A DNA stretch of 9,179 nt from Nitrospinota bacterium. GTDB lineage: Bacteria > Nitrospinota > Nitrospinia > JACRGO01. The notes beneath the pieces are model-generated. The model had not been told where the DNA came from and made no database searches. It worked only from the letters and a program-made list of their open reading frames with translations. This document shows positions 1 through 6,590 of this stretch, piece after piece. The translations under genes were made by a program, and so were the position numbers. The stretch is taken from contig JACRGO010000017.1 of NCBI GenBank assembly GCA_016212295.1, positions 1 through 9,179 of the forward strand, in the 5' to 3' direction. Numbering within the stretch: the stretch's first letter is position 1; each line of letters opens with the position of its first letter.

Positions 1-307
1 ATGGGACTGCTTCAAAATTGACAAGTTTATATTTACTGGTTTTCAATTTACCCATAGACCCTAAAATCCTAACTCATTGATTTTGTTGGGTTTTTTAAAA
101 TTGATTTGTTGTTTTTTAATTTATGCGTAGGCTCTATAAACAACCCCAAGGATTGTCAATTACATTGGATTTCAGATTTCGCTTTTTGCAATACTATATT
201 ATTACGTTCAGAAATTTGCGTTGTCCGCGCAAATTTTTTGAGCCAGCCGCATAGCGCGACATGGCGATGATATAAAATAAAGATACAGTTAATTCCGGGC
301 TATATTC
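1..307. other. AT-rich non-coding left edge
   Basis: No gene is supported here. The stretch is AT-rich and contains two imperfect direct copies of an attgattttgttg-like word (76-88 and 100-111, period about 24) followed by T-runs, and a hairpin at 212-236 listed separately. The first bases (from position 3, gggactgcttcaaaattg) resemble the terminal inverted repeats of some IS5/IS1182-type insertion sequences, but no partner end or transposase is in the window, so this is only a guess. A weak tataaa box at 271-276 could serve the following gene, but no good -35 box stands at the right distance. Confidence 0.5.
212..239 (+). terminator. Terminator-like hairpin with T-run
   Basis: A perfect 9-bp stem (aaatttgcg at 212-220 with cgcaaattt at 228-236) closes a 7-nt loop, and a run of six T ends at 239. 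The geometry is that of a rho-independent terminator reading on the + strand, which would end a transcript from left of the window before the tRNA-modification gene. Six of the nine stem pairs are A-T, so it may be weak. Confidence 0.45.
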
Positions 308-940
308 ATGTCGAAAACCATCAAAGTTGATCTCGGTAATAAAGAAAGTTGGGTGGAATGTCTTGATGAAGTTTCGGCTGCCGTTAAAAGAGGGTGGGTG
401 CTGGTTTTTCCCACTGAGACCTTTTACGCCCTTGGTTGCAATGGGCTGGATGCCTCTCCGGTGAAAAATATCTACGAATTAAAAGCAAGGCCCTCCATGA
501 AGCCCCTGCTCCTTTTGATTTCCGGCCCGGAGGAGCTCCCGTCCTTGGTCAAGGAAATACCGGACCCGGGGAAAAAATTAATGGAGGCATTCTGGCCAGG
601 TCCCTTGACCCTTATTTTCAAGGCATCGGCCCTGGCGCCCGCCTTGGTTACAGGAGGAACGGGAAAGATAGGAATCCGGGTCCCCGGCCTCCAGTTTACA
701 AGGGAAATGATAAAAACGGCCGGGGCGCCGCTCATAGGAACGAGCGCGAACGTTTCTGGAAAGCCTGATGCCTCGAATATAAAAGACGCCATTAGTGATT
801 TTGGTGAAGGAGTGGGCCTTTATCTTGACGCTGGAACGCTGGAAGGCGGGGCGCCTTCAACCGTTGTTGACGTGTCCGGCGGCAGGCCGTTGCTTGTCAG
901 GGAGGGAAGAATAACAAAAGCGATGATTGAAAAATATTGA
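308..940 (+). CDS. L-threonylcarbamoyladenylate synthase (Sua5/YciO/YrdC family)
   Basis: This is a cytoplasmic enzyme that makes threonylcarbamoyl-AMP from threonine, bicarbonate and ATP, the first step of the t6A modification at position 37 of ANN-decoding tRNAs. At 210 residues it is the single-domain YrdC/TsaC size; the extra C-terminal domain of long Sua5 proteins is absent. Family signatures are in order: FPTETFYALGC at residues 34-44, KARPSMKPL at 59-67, FWPGPLTLIF at 95-104, IGIRVP at 121-126, TSANVSGKPD at 145-154 and LLVREGRI near the end. The basic KxR and SxN residues that bind the nucleotide are present. No clear Shine-Dalgarno precedes the ATG, but this start gives the expected N-terminus. 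The stop codon falls inside a palindromic element shared with the convergent TPR gene. YciO-type paralogues look similar, so the symbol tsaC is not assigned with certainty. Confidence 0.92.
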   Translation: MSKTIKVDLGNKESWVECLDEVSAAVKRGWVLVFPTETFYALGCNGLDASPVKNIYELKARPSMKPLLLLISGPEELPSLVKEIPDPGKKLMEAFWPGPLTLIFKASALAPALVTGGTGKIGIRVPGLQFTREMIKTAGAPLIGTSANVSGKPDASNIKDAISDFGEGVGLYLDAGTLEGGAPSTVVDVSGGRPLLVREGRITKAMIEKY

Positions 941-1078
941 ACTCAGGGGTCATGTATCAGGGTGCAGGGGCGGAATATGAAAATCCTTGCTGGCTCCGTA
1001 GTCCCGCCAGTGCTATGGAGCCAGCAGATGTGATTTTTTTTCCTGCGCCCTGATACCTGATGCCTGCCCCCTGAATTC
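939..1078. repeat. Nested palindromic intergenic element (~140 bp)
   Basis: Four inverted-repeat layers are nested around one centre. The outer arms are 939-949 with 1068-1078 (11 positions, one mismatch). The next arms are 955-968 with 1042-1055 (14 bp, one G-T pair; word tatcagggtgcagg). Then come aaaatc at 980-985 with gatttt at 1032-1037, and the inner arms 989-1001 with 1013-1025 (13 bp, one G-T pair; word gctggctcc). The loop is 11 nt and a run of eight T lies at 1034-1041. The element overlaps the stop codon of the upstream gene and fills the gap between convergent genes, so it could act as a bidirectional terminator. It looks like a MITE- or REP-type dispersed repeat; copy number cannot be seen here. 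Confidence 0.75.
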
Positions 1079-1086
1079 TTTTTATC

Positions 1087-1099
1087 CGCCCGAAGGGCG
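1087..1099 (-). terminator. GC stem-loop just after the TPR gene
   Basis: A perfect 5-bp GC stem (cgccc/gggcg) with a gaa loop sits 6 nt past the stop of the minus-strand TPR gene. There is no T-run on the minus strand after it, so it may be an mRNA 3'-end stabiliser or rho-dependent signal rather than an intrinsic terminator. A similar hairpin follows the next minus-strand gene (2674-2686). Confidence 0.3.
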
Positions 1100-1105
1100 T
1101 TAAGT

Positions 1106-2443
1106 TCAAATCGCCCCATCCTGGGTGCTTTTAATGGAATCAACGATTTTCAGTTCCTTTTCCGCCAACTTAAGCAATCCCTTCTTTTGGTATGCCTGCG
1201 CGAGGAACCCATGCACATCCGGACTATTGGGTGAATACTTGAGGGCCTCCTGAAGATGGGAAATGGCTTTTTCAAAATCCCCCAAATCGATGAAAACACG
1301 TCCTTTTCCTATGTAGCCAACGTCCTTTTTCGGCGCTAGTTTTATGGCATGGTCGCAATAACCCAGCGCCTGTTCCGCTTTTTTTGAGGCCGAGTAAAGG
1401 AGCGCCAGTTTCACGTATGCGTCAGGGACGTTTGAATTGGCCCTGATCCCGCGAAGGTATGCCTCTTCCGCGTCTTCCGTTTTTTTATTCGTTGCGAAAA
1501 AATCCCCCAGGTCCATATAAGCATGATACATTTTCAGGGGGTCCTTGGCTTTTTCCACGGCGATCAGTTGTTTCGCCAGCGCCATCTCCCACTCGGCCTC
1601 TTTCTTGTTTCTCGGATCATCCTTATAGAGGAGTCCAAGGTAGCTATGGGCAAGGGAGTTATACTTGTTCAACTTGATGGCCTTCACGAGATTTTCCTTG
1701 GCGTCGTTGAACTTGCTTTCATCTATTTGGAGAATAGCCAACCCAACCAGGGCATTGGAGCATTTTTCATCCAGCCGCAGGGCCTCTTTGTATTCAGCCT
1801 CGGCCTCAACGGATCTTTTATGTTTCCGGAAGGCGTCCGCCAATTCCGAATGGGCGTTGGCGTCCCCAGGCGATTTCCGCATTTTGGCTATGCTCTTGGC
1901 AAGGTCACCGTACTCTTTTTCCTTGTTCTTTTTCCCTTGGGACCGGTACAGGTCTTCGAGTCCATGATAGGCCTCCACGCAATAGGAATTCAGCGAGATG
2001 GCCTTTTCGTATGACAGCACGGCTTCCTTATACTTATTGCCCATGAAGTTGGCGCGCCCGAGCAAATAATGCGCCTGGTCATTGTTCGGCTCCAGGCTAA
2101 GCGTCCTTTGGATATAGTTCTGGGCAACCGGAAACATCCTCTTGTCTTGAAACGCCTTGGCCAGGCGGCACAGGGCCTTGACGTCTTTTGGATTGGAGCC
2201 GACAAGTTTGAGATCGTCCGCTATGGCGAAGGAAACGTCGGCTTCAGGCATCATCCCTCTTTTGTAAAGGGATTGGCCAAAGCCGTCATGGTATTTTTCT
2301 TCCGTGGGCTTTAGATTCAATGCCTCCTTGAACTCATAGGACGCCTTTAGAAATTCGCCCTTGGCCATCAGTTTTTGGCCGTTGTTGAAAAATCTTATGT
2401 CCTTTTCAACGAAAAGGTCCATTATGAATTGAATGAGTCCCAT
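1106..2443 (-). CDS. Tetratricopeptide repeat (TPR) protein
   Basis: A protein of about 445 residues built almost entirely of helix-turn-helix TPR units, roughly ten of them. They are recognisable from spaced A/G, Y and P positions, for example AHYLLGRANFMGNKYKEAVLSY, DAYVKLALLYSASKKAEQAL and DVHGFLAQAYQKKGLLKLAEK. TPR arrays are protein-docking scaffolds; no catalytic domain is attached. There is no signal peptide, only a short hydrophobic start (MGLIQFIMDLF), so it is probably cytoplasmic or loosely membrane-associated. The start is uncertain: the ATG at 2443 is preferred, but an in-frame TTG at 2476 would add 11 residues, and neither has a clear ribosome binding site. It lies alone between two repeat elements, so the neighbours do not reveal its partner. 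The TPR call is firm; the function is unknown. Confidence 0.85.
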   Translation of the reverse strand: MGLIQFIMDLFVEKDIRFFNNGQKLMAKGEFLKASYEFKEALNLKPTEEKYHDGFGQSLYKRGMMPEADVSFAIADDLKLVGSNPKDVKALCRLAKAFQDKRMFPVAQNYIQRTLSLEPNNDQAHYLLGRANFMGNKYKEAVLSYEKAISLNSYCVEAYHGLEDLYRSQGKKNKEKEYGDLAKSIAKMRKSPGDANAHSELADAFRKHKRSVEAEAEYKEALRLDEKCSNALVGLAILQIDESKFNDAKENLVKAIKLNKYNSLAHSYLGLLYKDDPRNKKEAEWEMALAKQLIAVEKAKDPLKMYHAYMDLGDFFATNKKTEDAEEAYLRGIRANSNVPDAYVKLALLYSASKKAEQALGYCDHAIKLAPKKDVGYIGKGRVFIDLGDFEKAISHLQEALKYSPNSPDVHGFLAQAYQKKGLLKLAEKELKIVDSIKSTQDGAI

Positions 2444-2478
2444 GAAATTATTTTTAGCGAATAATAAAGTTATCAACT

Positions 2479-2505
2479 AAATTCTTGCTGAAACGGCAAG
2501 AATTT
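2479..2505. promoter_or_regulatory. Perfect 10-bp inverted repeat upstream of the TPR gene
   Basis: The arms aaattcttgc (2479-2488) and gcaagaattt (2496-2505) are exact reverse complements with a 7-nt spacer. It ends 36 bp upstream of the ATG start and 3 bp upstream of the alternative TTG start. No T-run follows on either strand, so an intrinsic terminator is unlikely. It could be an operator or a leader hairpin. Confidence 0.45.
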
Positions 2506-2514
2506 AAATTTTAA

Positions 2515-2665
2515 GCGCCAAATCACAATTGCCAGATAACAAATAAATCTCAATAACCAAGATTACAAAAAACAAACAAGAAAATGGAATTGTTTTGGAC
2601 ATTCGGTAATTGTAATTTTTGATTTATTTGTAATTTGCTATTTGTAATTTGGGATTTTGCTTTCT
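2515..2665. repeat. AT-rich palindromic intergenic repeat (caaat/atttg words)
   Basis: The left part carries words such as caaatcac, aacaaataaatc and gattac. The right part carries their reverse complements in mirrored order (gatttatttgtaattt, gtaatttggg), around a centre near 2590. The whole stretch is an imperfect inverted repeat of about 150 bp made of degenerate short words. It fills the gap between the TPR gene and the secreted-protein gene and has no coding potential. Such word-based palindromes are common between genes in genomes of uncultured bacteria; copy number elsewhere cannot be judged here. Confidence 0.65.
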
Positions 2666-2673
2666 TTTTGGTT

Positions 2674-2686
2674 GCGGCGAAGCCGC
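2674..2686 (-). terminator. GC stem-loop after the secreted-protein gene
   Basis: A perfect stem gcggc/gccgc with a gaa loop lies 8 nt beyond the stop codon of the minus-strand secreted-protein gene. No T-run follows in that direction. It may mark or protect the mRNA 3' end. Confidence 0.3.
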
Positions 2687-2694
2687 GCCATGGG

Positions 2695-3327
2695 CTATGG
2701 CTTTTCCCCGTTTTTTTCCGGGGTCTTCTTTTCTTCTTCCTTCTTTTCCACTTCCTTTTTTTTCTCTCCCTCTTTTCCCTTTCCCCCTCCGTCCTCGGCT
2801 GGAGGCGTAATTGCCGGTTCCAGGGTTTCCACCTTCGCGAAAAAAATGGAATTCATATTCACAAGGAGAAGAAATTTCAGGGTTTGTTCATTTGGGACCG
2901 CCTCTTTTAAAATAAACCGCCACTTGCCTTTCCCGCCGGGCTTGTGAAATCCCCCTGAAGTGTAAACACCGCCTTTATGGGGATAATTGGCCAGGACAAA
3001 GTTTATTTTCCTGCCGGCTTCATCCTCCTCGTACTTGTAAACCCAACCGAAAAGATTGGCTATGGACCTCCCCGCGTTATTTATAATATTAAAAGAAATG
3101 TGCTGCCTGTCCTTGGAAAGTTCGGACTTGTTGGAAATGGAGATCAGTCCGGAATTCGTAAATTCCTCCTTCTCCCCGGCTTCCTCCTTTTTCGGGCCCT
3201 TGGCATCCTCGGCGGCTTTAGCGTTTTCCGCCTTTTCCTCCTGGGCAAGGCCGGGCTGGCCCATTATACCCCAAAAAATAAGAGCGGCCAAAAAAACAGT
3301 AAATACTCTGTTGATCGCGGAACTCAC
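2695..3327 (-). CDS. Secreted protein of unknown function with Lys/Glu-rich tail
   Basis: The product is 210 residues and I do not recognise its family. It begins with a good Sec signal peptide: a hydrophobic core (VFLAALIFWGIMG) ends in GLA before QEEK, a likely signal-peptidase I site near residue 28. After a charged Ala/Lys/Glu linker comes a folded-looking core at roughly residues 55-165. It has alternating hydrophobic segments (ISFNIINNAGRSIANLFGWVYKYEE, split by charged turns) that suggest a beta-sandwich, and a Gly-rich turn around FHKPGGKGKW. The last 40 or so residues are low-complexity Lys/Glu/Pro, perhaps disordered. The start codon is GTG with only a weak ribosome binding site; the signal peptide supports this start. 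The gene has its own promoter-like sequence, 79 bp after lpxK. A periplasmic or cell-surface location is inferred. Confidence 0.75.
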   Translation of the reverse strand: MSSAINRVFTVFLAALIFWGIMGQPGLAQEEKAENAKAAEDAKGPKKEEAGEKEEFTNSGLISISNKSELSKDRQHISFNIINNAGRSIANLFGWVYKYEEDEAGRKINFVLANYPHKGGVYTSGGFHKPGGKGKWRFILKEAVPNEQTLKFLLLVNMNSIFFAKVETLEPAITPPAEDGGGKGKEGEKKKEVEKKEEEKKTPEKNGEKP

Positions 3328-3381
3328 ATTTTTTTATCCAAGGCAAAGACAGCAACTGCGTATATATTATTAAGTTCTTGA

Positions 3382-3410
3382 ATTATAAGCTTTTCTGCCC
3401 TTTCATTCAA
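3382..3410 (-). promoter_or_regulatory. Sigma-70-type promoter for the secreted-protein gene
   Basis: On the minus strand TTGAAT (3405-3410) is followed after exactly 17 bp by a perfect TATAAT (3382-3387), about 55 bp upstream of the GTG start. The -35 box overlaps the lpxK stop codon (3407-3409). This suggests the secreted protein can be transcribed separately from the lpxK operon. Confidence 0.6.
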
Positions 3411-4492
3411 TTCCCGCGCATATTTTTATCTCCGGCCAATAAAAAAGAACGGAATGAGGCGTCTTCCAATATTTCTATTTTTATCCTGAGCGCCCACAAG
3501 GATACCGGGAAATCAGCCATACCCTCCAATCTCACCCAGTCCTTTTCGGTTGTGGCTATAAGATTTGCCCCCAGCTTTTCCACCTTTGATTTCACGGACT
3601 CCATATCGGTCCGCAAGTAGGAATAATGGTCAGGATAGGACAAAAAGGCGGCGGGTCCACAGCCCATGCCCTCAAGCGCATCCAGGAAAGACGACGGGTT
3701 TGCGATCCCGCAAAAGGCCAGTATCTTTTTTCCCTTGGCCTCTTCCAATGCCATATCTTTTCCAGTGGCCGTGTCCAGCCAGGAACAAGGGACATGCCTG
3801 GCCCTGAATATTTTTTTTCCGAATTCAGTTTCCAGCCTTTCCGACATTTTTTTGTTACCCGGCGTTTCTTCCCAGTGGGTCAGGAGAATGGCGTCCGCCC
3901 TTTTCAATTGGGAAACGGGCTCCCTCAACCTCCCGGAAGGGAATAGCCGGTCCTCGAAGATATCCTTTGCGGCGCAATCAATCAGGCAAAGATTGCGGTC
4001 TCGCTCCAACCCCAACCTCTGGTAACCATCATCAAGTATAAGCGCATCACACTTTAATTTTTCCAGCGCTATTCTCCCGGATGCCAGGCGGTCCTTCCCC
4101 ACTATAACAGGGACCCCCTTTATACTCCTGGCCAAAAGGAAGGGCTCATCGCCCGCGGTCCTCCATGTGGCGAAGATTTTATCTCCATCAGAGACCACGA
4201 GCGGGGAACTTTCCTTTCTTTTTCCGCCGTAGCCCCTGCTGAGGATGGCCGGCTTCTTTCCGCCTCGCAACAGGATTTCGGCAACTAAAGCGGCGGTTGG
4301 GGTCTTGCCGCTCCCGCCCATGGACAAATTGCCGATGCTTATGACCTTGGCCGGCAGTTTTTGTTTTTTTAACAAACCGTGATTATAAAGCGCGGCCCTG
4401 GCGGATTGGATCACGCTATTTAGCAAGGATACGGGAAGGAGGAGAATAGCAATCAGCTTGAAAAAAGGGGCAGGATTAAATCTCATATTCAT
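3407..4492 (-). CDS. lpxK: Tetraacyldisaccharide 4'-kinase
   Basis: LpxK phosphorylates the 4' position of the tetraacyldisaccharide-1-phosphate at the inner membrane to make lipid IVA, a late step of lipid A synthesis. The 361 residues are slightly longer than the E. coli enzyme. An N-terminal hydrophobic stretch (FFKLIAILLLPVSLLNSVI, residues 10-28) is the membrane anchor. It is followed by the Walker A loop GGSGKTP at 59-65, SRGYGGK at 85-91, GDEP at 114-117, LDDGYQ at 153-158 and LFPSGRLREP at 183-192, all typical of the family. The ATG at 4492 has an AGGGA ribosome binding site 5 nt upstream and overlaps the end of the preceding hydrolase gene by 17 bp, so the two are probably translationally coupled. 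No other lipid A gene is adjacent, which is less usual; lpxK often sits near msbA or waaA. Confidence 0.95.
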   Translation of the reverse strand: MNMRFNPAPFFKLIAILLLPVSLLNSVIQSARAALYNHGLLKKQKLPAKVISIGNLSMGGSGKTPTAALVAEILLRGGKKPAILSRGYGGKRKESSPLVVSDGDKIFATWRTAGDEPFLLARSIKGVPVIVGKDRLASGRIALEKLKCDALILDDGYQRLGLERDRNLCLIDCAAKDIFEDRLFPSGRLREPVSQLKRADAILLTHWEETPGNKKMSERLETEFGKKIFRARHVPCSWLDTATGKDMALEEAKGKKILAFCGIANPSSFLDALEGMGCGPAAFLSYPDHYSYLRTDMESVKSKVEKLGANLIATTEKDWVRLEGMADFPVSLWALRIKIEILEDASFRSFLLAGDKNMRGN

Positions 4493-5369
4493 CTTTTTCC
4501 CTGGCTAAAAATATTTCCAGGGAGCTGTTTTTCAGTTCTTCTTTTTTCTGTCCGGCGGAGGCCAGCATGCCTTCCAACTGTCCGTCGGTTCTCTCAGGTT
4601 CATGATGAAAAAGGACCAGCCTTTTTACGTTGGCCTTGGTTGCCAGGGCCACTGCGTGCCCGATCGAGCTATGGCCCCAGCCTTTTTTAGCCGAATACTC
4701 GTCGTCGGTGTACTGAGAATCGGCCACAAGCAGGGAGCAGTCCCGCGCAAACTCCACCACCCGGTTATTTTGTTCCTCCACGAACTCGTCTATGTTTTCG
4801 TCGTCAAGGATTTCCCCCTCTTTCTGGAAATTTGAATAAGGCTCATTGTCCCCGGTGTACACAAAGGTTTTCCCTCCCTGCGTAATTCTATAACCTAAGG
4901 TCATGACCGGATGATTCATGTATTGTGTCTGGAATTCCAACCCTCCCACTGATAAACGCTCTTCCTTTAAATCCCTGTATGAAATATCGGATGAAAGCTC
5001 GGCTGTCCTGACCGGGAAATATGCGTAATCCATCTGGCCGGCCAAAATTTCGGAAAGTTTTTTATCGTAGTGCACCGGACCGTATATTTTTATATCAAAA
5101 CCGGCCGCGAAAATAGGAATGAAAAACGGAAGGCCGTGTATGTGGTCCCAGTGGGTATGGGAAAGAAGAATGTGTATCCTTGGTTTTGGTTTAAGTTTTA
5201 TCAGGGACAAACCAAGCTCCCTTATGCCGGTCCCGGCCTCCAGGATGATGATCTCCCCCGGCTCCTCCTCGTTTATAGCCTGAATGCAGGGAGTGTTTCC
5301 TCCATATTTCACGGTAGTAGGCCCTGGTGAGGGGATAGACCCCCGGACCCCCCATAATTTTATTTTCAT
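4476..5369 (-). CDS. Metallo-beta-lactamase-fold hydrolase
   Basis: A 297-residue soluble protein with the complete metal-binding set of the MBL superfamily: HTHWDH at residues 71-76 (His71, His73, Asp75, His76), His153 in MNHPV, Asp174 in YTGDN, and His255/His256 in FHHEP. The N-terminus (MKIKLWGVRGSIPSPG, then YGGNTPC) is characteristic of the PhnP/RNase Z-like branch, which includes phosphodiesterases, rather than true beta-lactamases. The residues between Asp174 and the last His contain an acidic insert (LDDENIDEFVEEQ). The substrate cannot be told from sequence; a phosphodiester is a reasonable inference. Its ATG overlaps the stop of the HDOD gene as ATGA, with GGAGG 4 nt upstream, so it is the second gene of a coupled operon with HDOD and lpxK. 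Confidence 0.88.
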   Translation of the reverse strand: MKIKLWGVRGSIPSPGPTTVKYGGNTPCIQAINEEEPGEIIILEAGTGIRELGLSLIKLKPKPRIHILLSHTHWDHIHGLPFFIPIFAAGFDIKIYGPVHYDKKLSEILAGQMDYAYFPVRTAELSSDISYRDLKEERLSVGGLEFQTQYMNHPVMTLGYRITQGGKTFVYTGDNEPYSNFQKEGEILDDENIDEFVEEQNNRVVEFARDCSLLVADSQYTDDEYSAKKGWGHSSIGHAVALATKANVKRLVLFHHEPERTDGQLEGMLASAGQKKEELKNSSLEIFLAREKDEYEI

Positions 5370-6220
5370 GCCGCCTCCAGAAAAAACCTTGCCAGTTGAA
5401 TTTCATCTTCAAGAGGAAGAAACACGGTATCAAGTTCCGCCTCGGAAAAATTCATCTTCTCAAGTATAAGGGGATCATATTCGCAACTGCCTGAATAAGA
5501 CATCCCGAAATTTTTTCTGTGGCAATTTATATTGGCTATATAGACGGCAGCGCTGATATTCAGAGCGGCGCCGGTGGCCTTTGGATGGTGGTGTTCCAGG
5601 ATGCTTTCCCGCAAAGGCGCGGGCAGGCGCCATTTTCCCGCTATCATCTCCCCTACCTTGGCGTGATTGGTTCCCAGCACCGCTTCCTCAATACATAATT
5701 CATTGGCCCCCGCCTCCCCCTCCATCGCTATCATGACCTTTGCATATTCCTCGCAAGCGAACTGGACCAGGGCAAGTTTCCCTATGTCGTGCAAAAGACC
5801 GGCGATGAAGTACTCTTCCAAAAGGAGTTTATTGACTTTTTTTGATTTGGCGAGTAATTTACTTCCAACCGCGCATCCCAGGCAATGCTCCCAAAACAAA
5901 TTCATATTGAATTCGCCTATTTTCCCTTTTTTTTTGAAGTTGCCGAGAACGGCCGTGCTCAGGGCGAGGTTTTTTACCGTGTTTATCCCCAGCAAAACCA
6001 CGGCCCGTGCCAGGGAAACCACCTGCTGCGGCATTCCGTAATAAACGGAATTTATCATTTTGAGGATTTTGGCCGTAAGCACGGGATCAAGCTTAATCAC
6101 CTGAATCAACTCGTTTGCCGAGGCGGTCGAATCATTCGCGATTTGAATAATCTTGGTTACAGTGGGTGAAAGACTGGGAACGCTATCCACGCAGGACAAG
6201 ATTTTTTGTTGGTCCAGCAA
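5366..6220 (-). CDS. HDOD domain protein
   Basis: A 284-residue protein consisting essentially of one HDOD domain, an HD-related output domain often found in bacterial signalling and motility control. Typical segments are VPSLSPTVTKIIQIAND near the start, IKLDPVLTAKILKMINSVYYG around 42-62, ARAVVLLGINTVKNLALS around 71-88 and LLHDIGKLAL at 142-151. Unlike many HDOD proteins it keeps several histidines of the parent HD fold (His112, His144-Asp145, His186 and the His210-212 cluster), so metal binding is possible but unproven. There is no receiver, GGDEF or EAL domain and no GYP motif. The start is TTG at 6220, supported by GAGGG 6 nt upstream. It heads the operon with the MBL hydrolase and lpxK, downstream of a promoter and a CRP-like palindrome. 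Confidence 0.9.
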   Translation of the reverse strand: MLDQQKILSCVDSVPSLSPTVTKIIQIANDSTASANELIQVIKLDPVLTAKILKMINSVYYGMPQQVVSLARAVVLLGINTVKNLALSTAVLGNFKKKGKIGEFNMNLFWEHCLGCAVGSKLLAKSKKVNKLLLEEYFIAGLLHDIGKLALVQFACEEYAKVMIAMEGEAGANELCIEEAVLGTNHAKVGEMIAGKWRLPAPLRESILEHHHPKATGAALNISAAVYIANINCHRKNFGMSYSGSCEYDPLILEKMNFSEAELDTVFLPLEDEIQLARFFLEAA

Positions 6221-6289
6221 TTTTTTCCCTCTGGTAAAATCGCAAATCTAAAATTAATTTCATCTTATTTTTTGCGTTTGAAATAATTC

Positions 6290-6318
6290 ATTTTATTGGA
6301 TAAAGTCCTTTTTAACAA
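6290..6318 (-). promoter_or_regulatory. Sigma-70-type promoter for the HDOD-MBL-lpxK operon
   Basis: On the minus strand TTGTTA (6313-6318) is separated by 17 bp from TAAAAT (6290-6295; five of six consensus bases). This lies about 70 bp upstream of the TTG start. The -35 box overlaps the right arm of a small hairpin (6305-6323). Confidence 0.5.
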
Positions 6319-6340
6319 AGGACCTGGGTCACATCTTTAA

Positions 6341-6356
6341 AGTGATCTTTGTCACA
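6341..6356. promoter_or_regulatory. CRP/FNR-family-like operator
   Basis: AGTGA-TCTTTG-TCACA matches nine of the ten core bases of the TGTGA-N6-TCACA consensus bound by CRP-type regulators. A further TCACA half-site lies at 6329-6333. The centre (6348.5) is about 65 bp upstream of the start point predicted from the HDOD promoter, a position usual for upstream activator sites. Which regulator binds, and whether it acts on the HDOD operon or on purM, is inference. Confidence 0.45.
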
Positions 6357-6485
6357 TAGCCTTATAACCATCCTATTTTAAAGGTCTTTTTACGAAAAAA
6401 ACAACAAAAAACACCCTGATCATCAAAAAGGCTGAAAAATTTTGCGTAGTAAAGTGAAAAAACAATCCCCTGGCGGCGCTGCGAA

Positions 6486-6514
6486 TTGACAATCAAACGC
6501 CATAGTGATATCAG
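6486..6514 (+). promoter_or_regulatory. Sigma-70-type promoter for purM
   Basis: A perfect TTGACA (6486-6491) is followed after 17 bp by TATCAG (6509-6514; four of six consensus bases). An A-rich tract lies upstream. The leader to the ATG would be about 70 nt. An alternative -10 box, TATTAT at 6515-6520, has a spacer that is too long. Confidence 0.5.
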
Positions 6515-6590
6515 TATTATCTTCGCGGTTGAAAAATTATCGCGTTTTTTTTAAATTTCAAATATTATTGGCTATCGTTTGGAGAAATAA

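Larger units (their letters stand above)
6221..6590. other. Divergent intergenic region between the HDOD operon and purM
   Basis: This 370-bp AT-rich stretch holds control elements for both directions and no gene. From left to right it contains the HDOD promoter (6290-6318), a 7-bp hairpin gtccttt/aaaggac (6305-6323) overlapping that promoter, a CRP-like palindrome (6341-6356), an A-rich tract around 6395-6420, the purM promoter (6486-6514), and a cgcg/cgcg pair followed by eight T (6525-6549) in the purM leader. No riboswitch fold was recognised. Confidence 0.6.

Noticed and set aside
1523-2014. Long + strand open frame of 163 codons inside the TPR gene
   Set aside because: It is antisense to a well-supported TPR protein and its translation has no domain features.
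2515-2665. CRISPR array
   Set aside because: The repeated words are short, degenerate and mirrored, without regular spacers or a fixed repeat length.
4476-5369. Antibiotic-resistance beta-lactamase
   Set aside because: The fold and metal ligands are MBL, but the N-terminus and lack of a signal peptide place it with PhnP/RNase Z-like hydrolases.
5366-6220. HD-GYP cyclic-di-GMP phosphodiesterase
   Set aside because: There is no GYP motif, and the overall pattern is that of HDOD domains.
6525-6549. Attenuator or riboswitch in the purM leader
   Set aside because: Only a 4-bp cgcg stem precedes the T-run and no purine-riboswitch core is recognisable.
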